Part shown: in pieces, positions 32,481 to 43,310 of the stretch | Numbering within the stretch: position 1 is the stretch's first letter | Layout: each line of letters begins with the position of its first letter | From: Clusia tigrina | Taxonomy: Eukaryota; Arthropoda; Insecta; Diptera; Clusiidae | Assembly: GCA_920105625.2 (NCBI GenBank) | Contig: CAKKTE020000278.1 | Coordinates: 992,001 to 1,056,000, forward strand | DNA length: 64,000 nt | Reading direction: 5' to 3' | Translations under genes and position numbers: made by a program | Notes under the pieces: model-generated | The model's input: the letters and a program-made list of their open reading frames with translations, nothing else | Database searches by the model: none | Told to the model about the DNA's origin: nothing

Positions 32481-33110
32481 TGGTGAGCAAGTCGTCGATT
32501 TCCACATTGATGAGTGCTTGCTGAGCGGGATTCCGTGGGTAGTACCTCTGCTTTATAGGCGTATCGTCCCGCATCACAATCTTGTGCTTCGCCATGTTAG
32601 TTACACCGAGTTGGTTGCCGAATTTGCTTAATTCGCTCTTTAAAAATGCGTCTATCCTCTGCTCCTCAGTGATAACCTCCTCCCGAATGGTTGTGCACAA
32701 TGTAGCTTTGCAGGATTGCACAACCCCGGACTGGGGTCCCAGGGTGAGTTTTTCATCACCGCATTTTATGGTTGTGCCTAGCTTGATTAGAAAGTCTAAG
32801 CCTAGCAGCATATCGTCTGATGAACCTGGCATTGCTAGAAGCTCTAGTTCGCATTTTTGCTCTCCCAACTTCATCTCCACCATAATTGCCTCGGGGATAA
32901 TCTGAGTGTGCCCGTCTGCCATGCGTGCTCGGATGTATGTTGGAGTTATCCTACCGGTGGTTTCACGCAGTTGGTTGGTGAGCTGTTCACTCACAAAACT
33001 TCTTGAAGCTCCTGTGTCGATCGTGGCTGTGGTGTTGAGTGTGCCGATGGTGACAGTGGCACAGTTACGCTGCCCGTTCCAGCGTAAAGCAGTTATTGTG
33101 GTTGAGGCCG
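32481..33110 (-). pseudogene. Gypsy aspartic protease
   Basis: The retropepsin active site DTGAS is encoded at 33004-33018, followed by 'FVSEQL', 'GSSDDMLLGLDFLIKLG' (flap and second hydrophobic region) and a linker to RT. The open frame from 32994 reaches into RT before shifting. It would cleave the element's own polyprotein. Confidence 0.8.
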
Positions 33111-33124
33111 GTGGGGGTTAGGCT

Positions 33125-34108
33125 GCGCCATGCCTCGCTCTTGACGGCAGCCGTTCTCGTTTCCCCCGTTGTTGTTATTTCGGTACCAGAGTAGCGCCTG
33201 TTTAGCGTTGCCATCATATCTCTTTAAAAGAGGACATGTTCTCTTTTTTTCTCGAGATCTTTTTTTCTCTTTTTTGAAAATTGAAAGTCCTCTTTTTTTT
33301 GTTGGATCTCATTTATTTAAACCTTTATTTTGTTTAACTTTTTGAAATAATTAGTAGATGTATGATGTTTTTTATTTACTTTATGAGGAAAACTTAATAT
33401 ATTCATTATAAAATTTATTATATTTATTATTAACTAATTTGTATTTTATGTTATTACTTTTTCAACAAATGTTTTAAAACAAAAAAATGGAATATGCAAT
33501 ATTTTAAAAATTTTTATTTTATGTTTTTACTTTACAATAAATGTTATTGAATTAAAAAAGTCCTCTTTTTGTTCTCTTTTTTTTGTCAAGAGTTCTCTTA
33601 TTTTTTCCTAGACTTCTGGTAACCCTACGCCTGTTCTTTTAATAGCTCTGGCATGGTACGAGACAGCATGTTACGATTGAGTCCGTACACTTCTGCCAAT
33701 TCCTCTACACGTTCCACGAAGGCTAGTGGGTCCCGTCCCCCGTCATACTTCAGGGACCATTTTCTTACACTGTCGATAACAGTTGAATAGGACCTCGTCC
33801 CATAGTGGGAGATATCAGGCACTACAATAGGCATGGTATCCCGAAATGCACCCGGCTTATTGTCTCTGAATAGTGATGGTGTATCGTGCTTCGGGGCGGT
33901 GGTTACGGCAGCGCCCCCCGGCGAATCCATACGCTGTGGCGTTTTAGTACCCGTAGCTGTTACAGGTGATAGACTCCTCGTTTGGTTGGTTTCCAATTCA
34001 GCAATTCGACATTCCTGTTCCAGATTGAGTTCTATGTTATTCAGGAATTCGACCAGCCTTCTTCTGAGTTCTTCTACTGTACCGGTAGCATCCAGTTTAA
34101 ATTCAACC
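33125..34108 (-). pseudogene. Gypsy gag, interrupted by a MITE and truncated at its start
   Basis: Minus-strand text: 'LDATGTVEELRRRLVEFLNN' (about 34040-34095), then frame 33996-33625 with 'RKWSLKYDGGRDPLAFVERV' (capsid-like core). It is broken at 33635 by a 425-bp insertion and resumes at 33195 with an Asn/Gly-rich tail. The N-terminus is cut where the deletion joins gag to the LTR at 34108/34109. No clear zinc knuckle remains. Confidence 0.8.
33203..33627. mobile_element. 425-bp TIR element (hAT-like MITE) nested in gypsy gag
   Basis: Ends are TAGCGTTGCCA and TGGTAACCCTA, imperfect inverted repeats (TAGGGTTACCA on the other strand). It is flanked by the perfect 8-bp duplication CGCCTGTT (33195-33202 and 33628-33635). 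The body is T-rich with several 'CTCTTTTT' tracts and has no ORF. TIR shape and 8-bp duplication fit hAT. Confidence 0.88.
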
Positions 34109-34628
34109 TTAAACCACTGTTCTGTCTTTGTTCTCTAGTGTCCCAGTGGAGTCGGTAAAAACCTTAAACCACTGTTCTGTCTTTGTTGAGTTCCCTAAGT
34201 GTTATCTGGAGCTAAGGTCTTCGCTGGTGTTGTCTCGAGGTGTCGGTATCGAAGAAAAAGCCCAGTTCCTCGGTTGCTGCTGCTTTTATAGCCCAGCTTC
34301 AGTAGCCAAGCTTCCAGAAACTTCTGTTGTTTTATCGATTTGATTTAAACGCAACCGTCACTACCGCTGCAGAATTCCGCTTGTTGTCAAGCACGTGGCA
34401 TTGTCTGTTGCTGCACACTCTGTTGTTGTTGTTGATGATGTCATGCGCGTCGATCATATTAGGGGTGGGTTTCGCCGATTGCTTCGTAATAGGTGTAATA
34501 AATTACATTCTTCTAGAACAATCGACGTCGTGTGAGGTCCGTTGCTTATTCAAATTTGGTTTTGTTGTTGACGACGCAGTCAATGTGGGAGCGTAAATAT
34601 TAGCGGTTTGAGAATTTATGTTCTCACA
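34109..34628 (-). repeat. 5' LTR of the gypsy element, truncated
   Basis: Matches the start of the 3' LTR from TGTGAGAA down into the tandem repeats, then is cut at 34109, where gag coding sequence begins. The missing part includes the LTR end and the primer site. Confidence 0.88.
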
Positions 34629-34996
34629 GTGTTTTGCATACATAGGTAGAAAAATCCCGGGAATAAGTTCCGAAAAGCTCAAAGCTGATATTCTTGTTGG
34701 TCTCCAAATAAGACAATTAATGAACGATCCATATTTTAGGAACTCGATGACGAACATGGAACGAAGCACATGGACGCCATTTGAACTAGTTGTCAAAAAC
34801 TAATACTAATTATGTGTAGTAAATGAAGAACATGCTTGACAGTTTCAGAGATTTTGGATGTGCATAAACATGCAGGTTCATAGAATTTAGTGAGGAGCAA
34901 GCTGAGCTTTTTATCAGGACATGAAAATAATGGAAAAGCGTTACCAGAGAAGATGAGATATTGATATGATGACAGAGTATTGATGGAGCTTAATAA
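34629..34996 (+). pseudogene. Conserved unnamed family, 3' half, continuing after the gypsy insertion
   Basis: Immediately after the gypsy LTR the frame reads 'CFAYIGRKIPGISSEKLKAD', 'ILVGLQIRQLMNDPYFRNSM' and 'MERSTWTPFELVVKN', then TAA (34801-34803). Decayed text continues with 'MLDSFRDFGC' and 'QDMKIMEKRYQRR' to about 34996. The order matches the part of the family expected right after the 5' half. One GTGT copy of the insertion duplication is part of this segment. Confidence 0.7.
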
Positions 34997-35337
34997 AATA
35001 TCATGGTCCAGGTATTCATAGTAGAATATCCCAAACAGAAACTTTCTAAATGAAAATTTTGCATGGAGTTTTTAATGTAAGTACAAGTACTTTGAAATTA
35101 GAAAAAAAATTATACTTCTAATTTTTACCCCTTTCACATTTTAGTTTAGATTGAAATCAGCGATTGTTTGAAAACTAGAGCAGCTAGTAAAAAAGTAATT
35201 TCATTTTTGAATTCCGGACACCAATTTTATCTATTATTTGCTCAAAAATCGTCGGCACCAAAATACATGTCGCGTAGTGTAATTAGTATATGTACTCGTA
35301 TATACATATTTTGATGTAAAAATATAAGACTAGGAAC
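34997..35337. other. Unassigned interval
   Basis: AT-rich sequence after the last recognisable text of the unnamed family. Nothing else identified. Confidence 0.5.
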
Positions 35338-35450
35338 CTATTCAGACTTCAACAAAGTTCTCCTATCATTTAAAATTTGCCCGCCAGCTAAAAATACACT
35401 ATCATCATAAAGGTCATTATATTGTTTGAACCTCATGAAATACCGGCCGA
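35338..35450 (-). pseudogene. hAT transposase C-terminal remnant
   Basis: Minus strand reads 'RFKQYNDLYDDSVFLAGGQI' then 'LNDRRTLLKSE', resembling the C-terminal hAT dimerisation region ('FSxAGxIxxxRRTxLxxE'). It is too short to place in a family, and the preceding minus-strand sequence belongs to the plus-strand Jockey fragment, so only this tip remains. Confidence 0.4.
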
Positions 35451-35462
35451 GTAGTGGAAACA

Positions 35463-36600
35463 GTGTGCTCCTGAAAAAAGCAAGGAAGGAGGTAACTAAC
35501 ATCATGAAAGACTTAAATTTTAACAAAGCACCAGGAATGGATCAGATAACAGCAAACATGATAAAATAATTACCTACGCTGTATCTCACTTAGTCACTAT
35601 ATTCAATGCTACTTCACTCACTGGGCACATCCTGAATGCTGGAAGATTTCGAAAATAATAATTATCCCGAAGCCAGGAAAGGATGTTACACAGGTTTGTT
35701 CATACAGACCCATTAATCTACTGCCTGTATTTAAGTAAAAACAATGTAATGCCAGTTCGGCTTCCGTGAAAAATATGGAACGATAGAGCGAGTGCATCGC
35801 ATAATAGAACTTATATTCGAACAAAAGAAATACTACTCTGCTGCATTTATAGACATTACGCAAGCCTTTGAAAAGGCACAAAGGGCTCATATATAAACTT
35901 AAAGAAATTCCACAAACTATTTGAAACCTACATTAAAGGAAGAAAATTCATGGTAAGCCAAACTGACTCTACCTCCGACTACTTTGATATCAAAGCAGGA
36001 GTCCCTCAAGGCAGTGTGCTTGGACCACTGCTGTATTTGCTGTTTACAGCTGACATGCAAACTACCGATCACACGGCTATATTCACATTTGCCGATGATA
36101 CCGCCATATTGAGTACAAACAGCTTGAATCTCATGAACAGTGGCTTAACAAATGGAGAATAAATTTCAACGTAGCTAAATATGCACACTTAACATTTGCC
36201 TTAAGGAAGGACACATGCCCCCTATGCGAATAAATGGTCAAAACATTCCACAACGTTCTGACATAAAGTACCTGAGAATCCACTAAGACAGACGATTAAC
36301 ATGGATTAAACACATTGACTCAAAGTGTGCTCAGATCAAATTGAAACTCCATACCTTGAACTGGCTACTAAATAGGCATTCAAACCTTGCCTTAGAATAT
36401 AAGGTACTAATTTTAACTAGTGTCATTAACCCTATATGGACATATGGGATTCAATTGTGGGTCACCGCGTGTCCGTCAAACAGGGAAAAAAACCAACGCC
36501 TCTAATCGAAAATTTTGAGAATGATCACCGGTGCTCCACGATACTTGAGGAACATAAACATCCACCGTGACTTGAATATAAATAATTATAAATGTAGCAG
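35463..36600 (+). mobile_element. Jockey-clade LINE fragment, plus strand
   Basis: Plus-strand RT in several frames: 'IMKDLNFNKAPGMDQITANM' (35500), 'IIPKPGKDVTQVCSYRPINL' (35660), 'FGFREKYGTIERVHRI', 'AAFIDITQAFEKA', '[18 protein letters not shown]' (35990), 'FTFADDTAILSTN' (36085), 'PIWTYGIQLWV' (36430) and 'NINIHRDLNI' (36555). FADD is intact, but frame changes are frequent. Both ends are truncated. Confidence 0.85.
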
Positions 36601-36646
36601 CAACAGCAACAATGGCCTTCCTCTGCTTATGGGTAAAAGGAATGGG

Positions 36647-37460
36647 TCAACGAGTAATAATATAATTTAGATTTGAGAGGTAATATAATTTAGATGTTTT
36701 CAAAAATTTCAACATTTTATCAATATCTGATGGGGAGGGGTTGGAGAGAAGTGATACATAATCATCATGCTGAAAGATATAATATCTTAAGCGGTTCAGT
36801 TCTGGACACTCACAGAGGTAATGTGATAACGCAGTTGCAAATGCTTGGAAAACGCAGTTGCAAATGGACTTGGGTTCAATATTCATCGAGTGTCCGTGAG
36901 AAATATTGGAATGACCTAATCTGAGTTTTAGTAATTTTATGCTCTCCAGTCTGCTGATTGTGTCTGTGGTACGAGGTAAATAATCGACAAAAGAAGTTCG
37001 ATTTGGGTTTATGTCTTTAATCCAGGTCGAAGTAACGTTCTAAATCTGCTTATTTTGATCGGTTTGGTATATTTTCAGGCTGTGTTTGATGTCGGAGAAG
37101 TTGTAGTTTGATTGATTGCTGTTGATTTGGACGCTAGGGTGGGAGTAGTTGGATCGTGTGAGTGCGAGGGGAGTTTGGAATATCGGTTTTTGAAGCACTT
37201 TTTAAAATTCTTGCTAATGTCGAAGAAATTTTTGGGTCGGTTACATTTTTTTTAGTATTTTTACTAGACTCAGTACAGTACAGAGTATCGTTGCTGTGAA
37301 GAATTAATTTCGTTCGTTAAGTTGTAGTTTCCTAAGATTCTCGAGGGTGAGTAAGTTAGCTTCGAAAAACAGATTTTGTATCGGGGTAGAACGAAAATCC
37401 CCATGTGAGATTCTAATCGCCGAGTTGTAGAGACTTTTTAGAATTGTTATAATGTGTTAT
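36647..37460 (-). mobile_element. I-clade LINE fragment B (RT tail and Cys/His tail)
   Basis: From 37450 the minus strand encodes 'SLYNSAIRISHGDFRSTPIQ', the RT tail of I-clade LINEs, then 'HPSVQINSN' and 'DIKHSLKIYQTDQ', then 'RLESIKLLKLRLGHSNISHG', and frame 36886-36647 with 'CNCVFQAFATALSHYLCECP' and 'DIDKMLKFLKTSKLY'. RNase H is missing between the RT tail and the C-terminal region, so there is an internal deletion. Confidence 0.78.
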
Positions 37461-38639
37461 ATTGTTGAAATTTCAAAATCGATCAGTTATGTACTATAGA
37501 AATAATGATGTAAAAAAGGAAAACCAATGTGATCCAAGTTTCTGGTTCCGAAAATGGGAGCCTGCCCGTCACTGCTGTAACTGGGCCAAATATAATAAAT
37601 TATAATCCAAAAGGGCTCATCGGACATGCAGTTGTGCTTGTATAAACATTTGTGGTGTAATAAACTGCACAACAAATGGAAGAAGAATCGTACAATCAAT
37701 GACTGACATATATTTGAAAACAGGATAGAATACACTATTATTCGTATCAAGCAAACATTAGAAATAACGAAACTTAATTCAATATTTAGATCTAATAATA
37801 ATTTAATATAGTTATATTTTTTTTTTTTACCAATGTTTTAGTTCTAAGAATGACCGACTAGCCTTAATTGAAAAACCGCAACTTTATTCATTTGTATGTA
37901 GATTTATCCGTCTTTAAGAAATGTTGCATCATCTTTATATAGCACAATTTTGCAACGCGCATACATCATCATTCCTAAAAAAATATTTTCTCTGCGAACG
38001 AATTTATCTACATTCAAAAATTACCCCTCGACTCTTTATATGAATACTCACTCCCCTAGTCTTCATGTTATTTGACAAATCTCTGTTAACTTATGTTTTG
38101 ACTTTTTGCCAGAACTTCCTTGGGGAATTATTTTAATTATTGTTATAATAAAACGCATTATTTCTTTTGGTTTTACATTTGAATAATGGGATGAACATTT
38201 CCGCTCCCCTCCTGCAAAATATATTTAGAAAAATTTATACATTGTATACGCTACATTTGAATTCCGAAAAAAGTTTAAAGCGATTCGCCAGAAATAGGAA
38301 TTCTGTATCTGCAAATATAAATATTACAAAATGTCATTGTTAATTGAGAGCATAGTACATCTAAACTTCTTTTGCTACGGTTTTGCTCGTGCCCAGAACT
38401 TAACTGACTAATAGAAAAAGTGTAGGTTGATTGGTTCCTAATCTAAAATATTAGCGAAAACCAAATATAATTATTAATTTGTTAAGAAGTTCTAACTCAA
38501 AAACTTCAAATAAGTACAAAATTTCAATTGTTGGCCTACATAACCTAAACTGTAGCTTGTACTGAAAAATCGTTGCTATATTCGGATTCAGCACCCTCGA
38601 ATTATATAAGATCAGTTACCAATTTGCCAGGAAAAAGTT
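37461..38639. other. Unassigned interval between two LINE fragments
   Basis: AT-rich. The frame 37487-37750 (minus) has no domain known to me. No terminal repeats were found. Confidence 0.5.
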
Positions 38640-40735
38640 GAAATCAGTTTAGTCAGATTTATTTATAATTAATAGTAGATTGAGGAGTATGGCGGGAGAA
38701 GAGTTTGATTTATTACCGTGTTTTTTGTTGTGATATTGAAAGATGAGCCGGATTGTGTTTTAGACCCGTCTGTAAAAAGAAACAGTAGGAGTGTAGAGAG
38801 TCTATAAGTTCAGAGAAAAGCCTTTTGAAGATGATTGGGGGTTTGGCTGTTTTGGTGAAGTAGTGTAGGCTTGTATCTGTCAGAGATGGTTGAAATGACC
38901 ATGATGGAAGCTATTTTTTTATGTGGGTAGGTCTATTTATTTACTAAGTGTTATTGCCTTGTATAGCGAAGATGATAGTTTGGGGTGTCTTTTTGATTTC
39001 AAGGTTTTGTTGGTGGGTGTGTACAGTGGGGAATCGTTAGCGAGGATAATACATCCGATTTCTAGAGGATTAATTTTTAATTCGAAGAGTATGTTGTTGA
39101 TGGTGGTCGACCACCATGGTAGATGGTTTTAATTTTGAATCGTTGGGATGGTGGAGCGTACCAATGTGCTCATTCCATGTATATTTTCTATTAAATGTGT
39201 ATCTACGTTAGTAATTGGGATTGAGCTTGAGATTAATTCTAATGTGCAAGATTGTTTTCTGCAAAAGTGAATATATTTTCATTTTGAAATTTAGAGTTCT
39301 GCACCTAAGTATCCACACCAAGTTACGACATCGTTAAGTAGAGGGGTAATGTTTAGTGTATGCGGTTTTTTATTGTTTTTTTATAATCTGATAGTCGTCT
39401 GCGTAGGCACAAAAGTGGTATTGTTTGTGGATGGCTATTGTTTTATTTAATCTATTGAAAGCTATTAGAAAAAGTATAACTGATAGGGGCGAGCCTTGCG
39501 GAATCCCGTAGAGGGAGAGTGGATGAGTAGTGGTTATCAAAATACAAAATTTTTCCGATTTTCCAGCACTTAAGTTCGTCAATTATAGTTTAGATACCAA
39601 TTTTGTCAAAGGCTTTAGCGAAGTCAAGGAATGGTTTTAGTCGAGAGGGAAGATGATATCAGATAGTCTAGCATAACTAGGTTGTCTGATACTGATTTCT
39701 CCTCTTTGAAACCGGATTGTCGATTATCGATTAGATTGTTGTAAGATACAAACCACAGTAGTCGATTTGCTACTATCTTATCTATAGGATTTTATACAGG
39801 ATTTGTCTGCGGACGGTTTTATTAGTGGGATGATTTTACTAGTTTTGTAGTTCTGAGGTATGAAGTGGATGAATATATAATTATATAAATTTCCAAGCCG
39901 ATGGCAAACTGAATGATAGTAGGTGTTTTAGCAAGTGGTAAGAAATTCTATCAATGCCGAGAGTTTTTCCTTTTAATTGGCTGAGAGCAAGCTGTAATTC
40001 GATGTTGGTAAAGGGGTCTTATAATTTTGTAGCAATATTGGACGGGGAATACTGTATGGAGAGGGGCAAGGTATGGCGTTTATGTTGACAGAATGTGGAT
40101 ATGAAATTATTGTCATAAGATTCAGATGACCAGTATTTACAAAGCTCATTAGCTATATGTCGCTTATCCATTATGAAAGATTGTTTGTCTATGGCATTAA
40201 TACCTTGTATGGAGTGATAAGATTTGTTGCCACAAAGAGTTCTTATATGTGACCATATTTTGGATAGGTTGATTTCGGGTGTAAAGTTTTATAGATTGGC
40301 GTTTTGAAATTTTAATTTCTCTTTTAAAGAATTGCATTTGCTCTTTTGAAATAAAGTATATTAATTGTGTTAATATTGTGCCTTAGTGTGTACCAAAGTT
40401 TATTTTTATGTGATTTTAATTTTTGTAATTTAATGTTCCACCAAGGGACTGAAAAGTTATGTTTTGTGTTGAAGTTTCTGGGATAGATATATTTGCACTC
40501 TGTCTTATTATTTTAATTATGTTGGCAGATTCTTTGTTGATGCTGGGACTAATTTGTCTTTCTGTGCTAGCCGTTCTCGTAGAGGATGTGAATTTTTCAG
40601 AATTTGCGAGATTTGTTTTGAATTTAGGGGTTAATTTAGGAATAGGTTTTACTCGGTTAAGAGTGAGGTTATTATTGAAACGTAGTCACTGCCATGTAGA
40701 TTCGGAGATACTATGATGAATTATTTAAATATCAG
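38640..40735 (-). mobile_element. I-clade LINE fragment A (endonuclease end, RT, start of RNase H)
   Basis: From the right: 'GSDYVSIITSLLT' (end of endonuclease, 40710), 'VPWWNIKLQKLKSHKNKLWY' (40440), then frame 39582-39370 with 'LYGIPQGSPLSVILFLIAF' and 'YHFCAYADDYQII' (catalytic ADD). Next come 'VVTWCGYLGAEL' (39320), 'INNILFELKINPLEIG' and finally 'TGLKHNPAHL' overlapping the shifted RNase H start (38740). Heavily degraded. Confidence 0.78.
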
Positions 40736-41607
40736 TCAATGACTGACTGAATATCACTAAGACGCTTTTACATTTGACGTTTTTTTACATTTGAGAAATA
40801 AGTTTAAGAAAATATTTGTGACGTTGAAATGGCTTGCAATATACGCAATTTTTGTTACGTTTTTGGTCATTTCACACAACAAAGACCAAAACATGGTATT
40901 TTCAATGAAAAATTTAACTTGTTTACGAACAAGATTTCAACCTACCAGTGATTACGAACGTGACTTGGGCACCCAATGCCGATTCCAAAAGCCACTGTTA
41001 TAGTGGTCTGCAGAATTGGTTTTATACAAGAATTAAAAGTCTGTCGTTTGGCGTCCCGATGATCTTGATGGATCCATTGGCCACAATCCTTAAATTGTCG
41101 TGCCTGTCTGGCGGTGCAATGAACAAGAAAAATATTAATAAAAAAAGTGTGTGAGTGTGCAAAGTGCTCAATCACAATTGCCACAATCAGAAATATTCCT
41201 TTGACAAGACAACCGAAACCGGACGTGTCATCGGTATTACTCTTCCAACTAACTTCAATGATAATATTTCTTGGTATGAATCTGTAGCAGTTGAATTCTT
41301 AAACCATATCCAATACAGAGCATACTCACCTCAGTGCCAAATATTTGCTATATGGCGGAAAATTATGTATTTGCCTCCTTTGATAAAATTTCTAGATATC
41401 GACCAATCATAACCAAAGTTACACATTAGTCGGATGTCACAGTAAGCAAATGTTATATATATCAATATTGATATATTGATATGTAATATATTGATAAAAT
41501 ATCATTCAATTCATACACAATATCGGACTTTACAATTCTAAATCGCAATGTAGTATTATTAAACCATTGGTTCAATTTTAAAAAACCAGTGACTTCGTTA
41601 AATATTA
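40736..41607. other. Unassigned interval
   Basis: Short overlapping frames on both strands (such as 40942-41184 minus) without known domains. AT-rich imperfect repeats of 'ATATTGATA' lie at 41458-41505. Confidence 0.45.
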
Positions 41608-41997
41608 TTATCGCAACAGTAAGCAACCGTAAGCGACATTTAGCGGATCTAGGCTGGTGAATCGACGGCCGCTTCTATCTTTCACGAAAGATAGGTTACC
41701 TGAAATAATAGATAGATAAGCTGTAAAAAAATTTTTCTTGATATATTTAGTACCAAAAATTTTGATAATCAATTTTTTATCTTCAACAAAAAATTGTTCA
41801 CTGTCACAATACTGAATTTCCCAGGCAATTCTTCCAAAAGACTTGTGTATTCGGAACTCCAAAACATGTAAGTGGGGATTGTTTTCTAGGTACCTCCACT
41901 TAGATCGCAGCTTTTCTCTACAATAAAATAATATTAACGCAATCCGGTCTCTTAAGAGCAAGCAAACTTGTAAGGATTCTCGACCAATTACTCGCAT
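41608..41997 (-). CDS. Orphan ORF, 129 codons
   Basis: The longest open frame not explained by a transposon. It starts at an ATG (41997) and ends at 41608. Mixed composition ('VCLLLRDRIALILFYCREKL', 'LHVLEFRIHKSFGRIAW', 'LSIISGNLSFVKDRSG') with no motif I recognise, no signal peptide and no repeats. It could be an exon of a host gene, part of an unrecognised element, or chance. Confidence 0.25.
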   Translation of the reverse strand: MRVIGRESLQVCLLLRDRIALILFYCREKLRSKWRYLENNPHLHVLEFRIHKSFGRIAWEIQYCDSEQFFVEDKKLIIKIFGTKYIKKNFFTAYLSIISGNLSFVKDRSGRRFTSLDPLNVAYGCLLLR

Positions 41998-42699
41998 TTA
42001 GTCATAAGACTTCACAGAAAAAAATTATGCATCATGGTTTTCTTATCCGAAAAGAAAGAAATCATAGCAAAATCAATAACCCAAAAAATAGTCACGATTT
42101 TGTTGATCATGGCGGTGGATATTTGTTAATTCAGTAATAAATAAGAAATTTCACTAGGAAACACGTAAAAATTCCGTGCAGTTTTTGGAACAAGCGTTAA
42201 ATCGAATAAGCCAAATTCTACATAAGCCAATTCTACATATATAATAATTAGCTTATTTGTTATCTGAGCCACCCTCTGGTGAATGGCTTCGTAGTATTAA
42301 TATTGTTATTTTATCCAATTATCCAAATTGGCTGCATGTTCTAAGTTCTAAACATTCATCTATGTGGGCTCGTTAGTCCATTTTTGGTTTGGAATTTTAT
42401 ATTGTCAGTAAAATACATCATGGGAAATTTCATCGATAAATCCCCGTTAATAATATGTGTGAATTGTAATATTTTTTGTACGCAGTTGAGTCATAAGCAC
42501 TATTCATATAATATCAGAATAGCTGAGTCTTATCTGATGTATCATATTTCTTTCATAAAATGTCAATATGATTATTTACACCGGATTTCGTCCATAAATT
42601 TGATATAGGTTTGATGTAGGTCTTAAGTTATGAACCTGTGGAGATATCAGTAAATATATTCCGCTCAGATTTTAAGTTAATACTTTTTTGGAATGGAAA
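41998..42699. other. Unassigned AT-rich interval
   Basis: No coding or repeat feature identified. Confidence 0.5.
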
Positions 42700-43310
42700 A
42701 CTTATTGCTTTTCGTTGACCATTTGGGGCGAGCTCGCAAGCTTTTTGGCAGTCTGCAAGTATTCCTTTTGCCAGCGGGCCCACAATTGTTGGAAGTACCA
42801 CTGCATTTAATGATAGCGCAGTAAGCTGTTGACGTTGCTAGCGTATTTCACATCTGGCTCAGGAATAGCATTTAGTGCAGTTCCGATTATGAAGTGACCA
42901 GGAGGCAAAGCGGGGATATCGTTTCGTGCGACGAAATGAATCACACATCCCTATATAACAGCACAGCGGCCGCGGTGCCCGACAAATCGCTTAAGAGCGT
43001 TGAGAAAGCTTAAGGTACTCAGATCTTCTACAAGTTCAAGATGAACCGCTTTGGTTATAAACAAAAGCGACAACGTAGGATTTTACTGGAGCGGTACCGT
43101 GACGACGAAAACAAATGAAAATGGGGCCGCAAAAATCTACGCCAGCAACATTGAAGACTCTGGTTTGTTGCAATCGAAGTTCGGGCAAATCCGCCATCAC
43201 CTGATGGTTTTTCAGTGGGAGCGCTCTGGAACAACGAATGTAGTTGTGAACGACAGAACGAGCCTTTCCATGGATTAGCTAAATGATTGACGAACAATAC
43301 TTAGCAATGT
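42700..43310 (-). pseudogene. Older BEL/Pao integrase fragment (BEL-3)
   Basis: Minus strand reads 'HQVMADLPELRL', 'GVDFCGPIF' (first catalytic Asp region), 'LELVEDLST' in a shifted frame, 'FLNALKRFVGHRGRC' and then 'PALPPGHFIIGTALNAIPEP' and 'WARWQKEYLQTAKKL' (integrase C-terminal region). The middle of the DDE core is missing. Probably the 3' part of the old BEL/Pao element into which the roo-like element jumped. Confidence 0.78.

Larger units (their letters stand above)
28215..34628 (-). mobile_element. Ty3/gypsy retrotransposon with a Ulp1-like third ORF
   Basis: Minus-strand element flanked by the 4-bp duplication GTGT (28211-28214 and 34629-34632). It has a complete 3' LTR at left (28215-29057), a purine tract, a third ORF, integrase, RNase H, RT, protease, gag and a truncated 5' LTR at right (34109-34628). 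The primer site and the end of the 5' LTR are lost in a deletion that joins the LTR repeat region to gag. A 425-bp TIR element is nested in gag. RT and the third ORF carry stops and frameshifts. Confidence 0.92.

Noticed and set aside
32449..32905. Plus-strand ORFs across the gypsy protease/RT region
   Set aside because: Antisense shadows of clear minus-strand pol coding sequence.
40942..41184. 80-codon minus-strand ORF with Cys and His residues
   Set aside because: No zinc-finger spacing and overlapped by equally long frames on the other strand.
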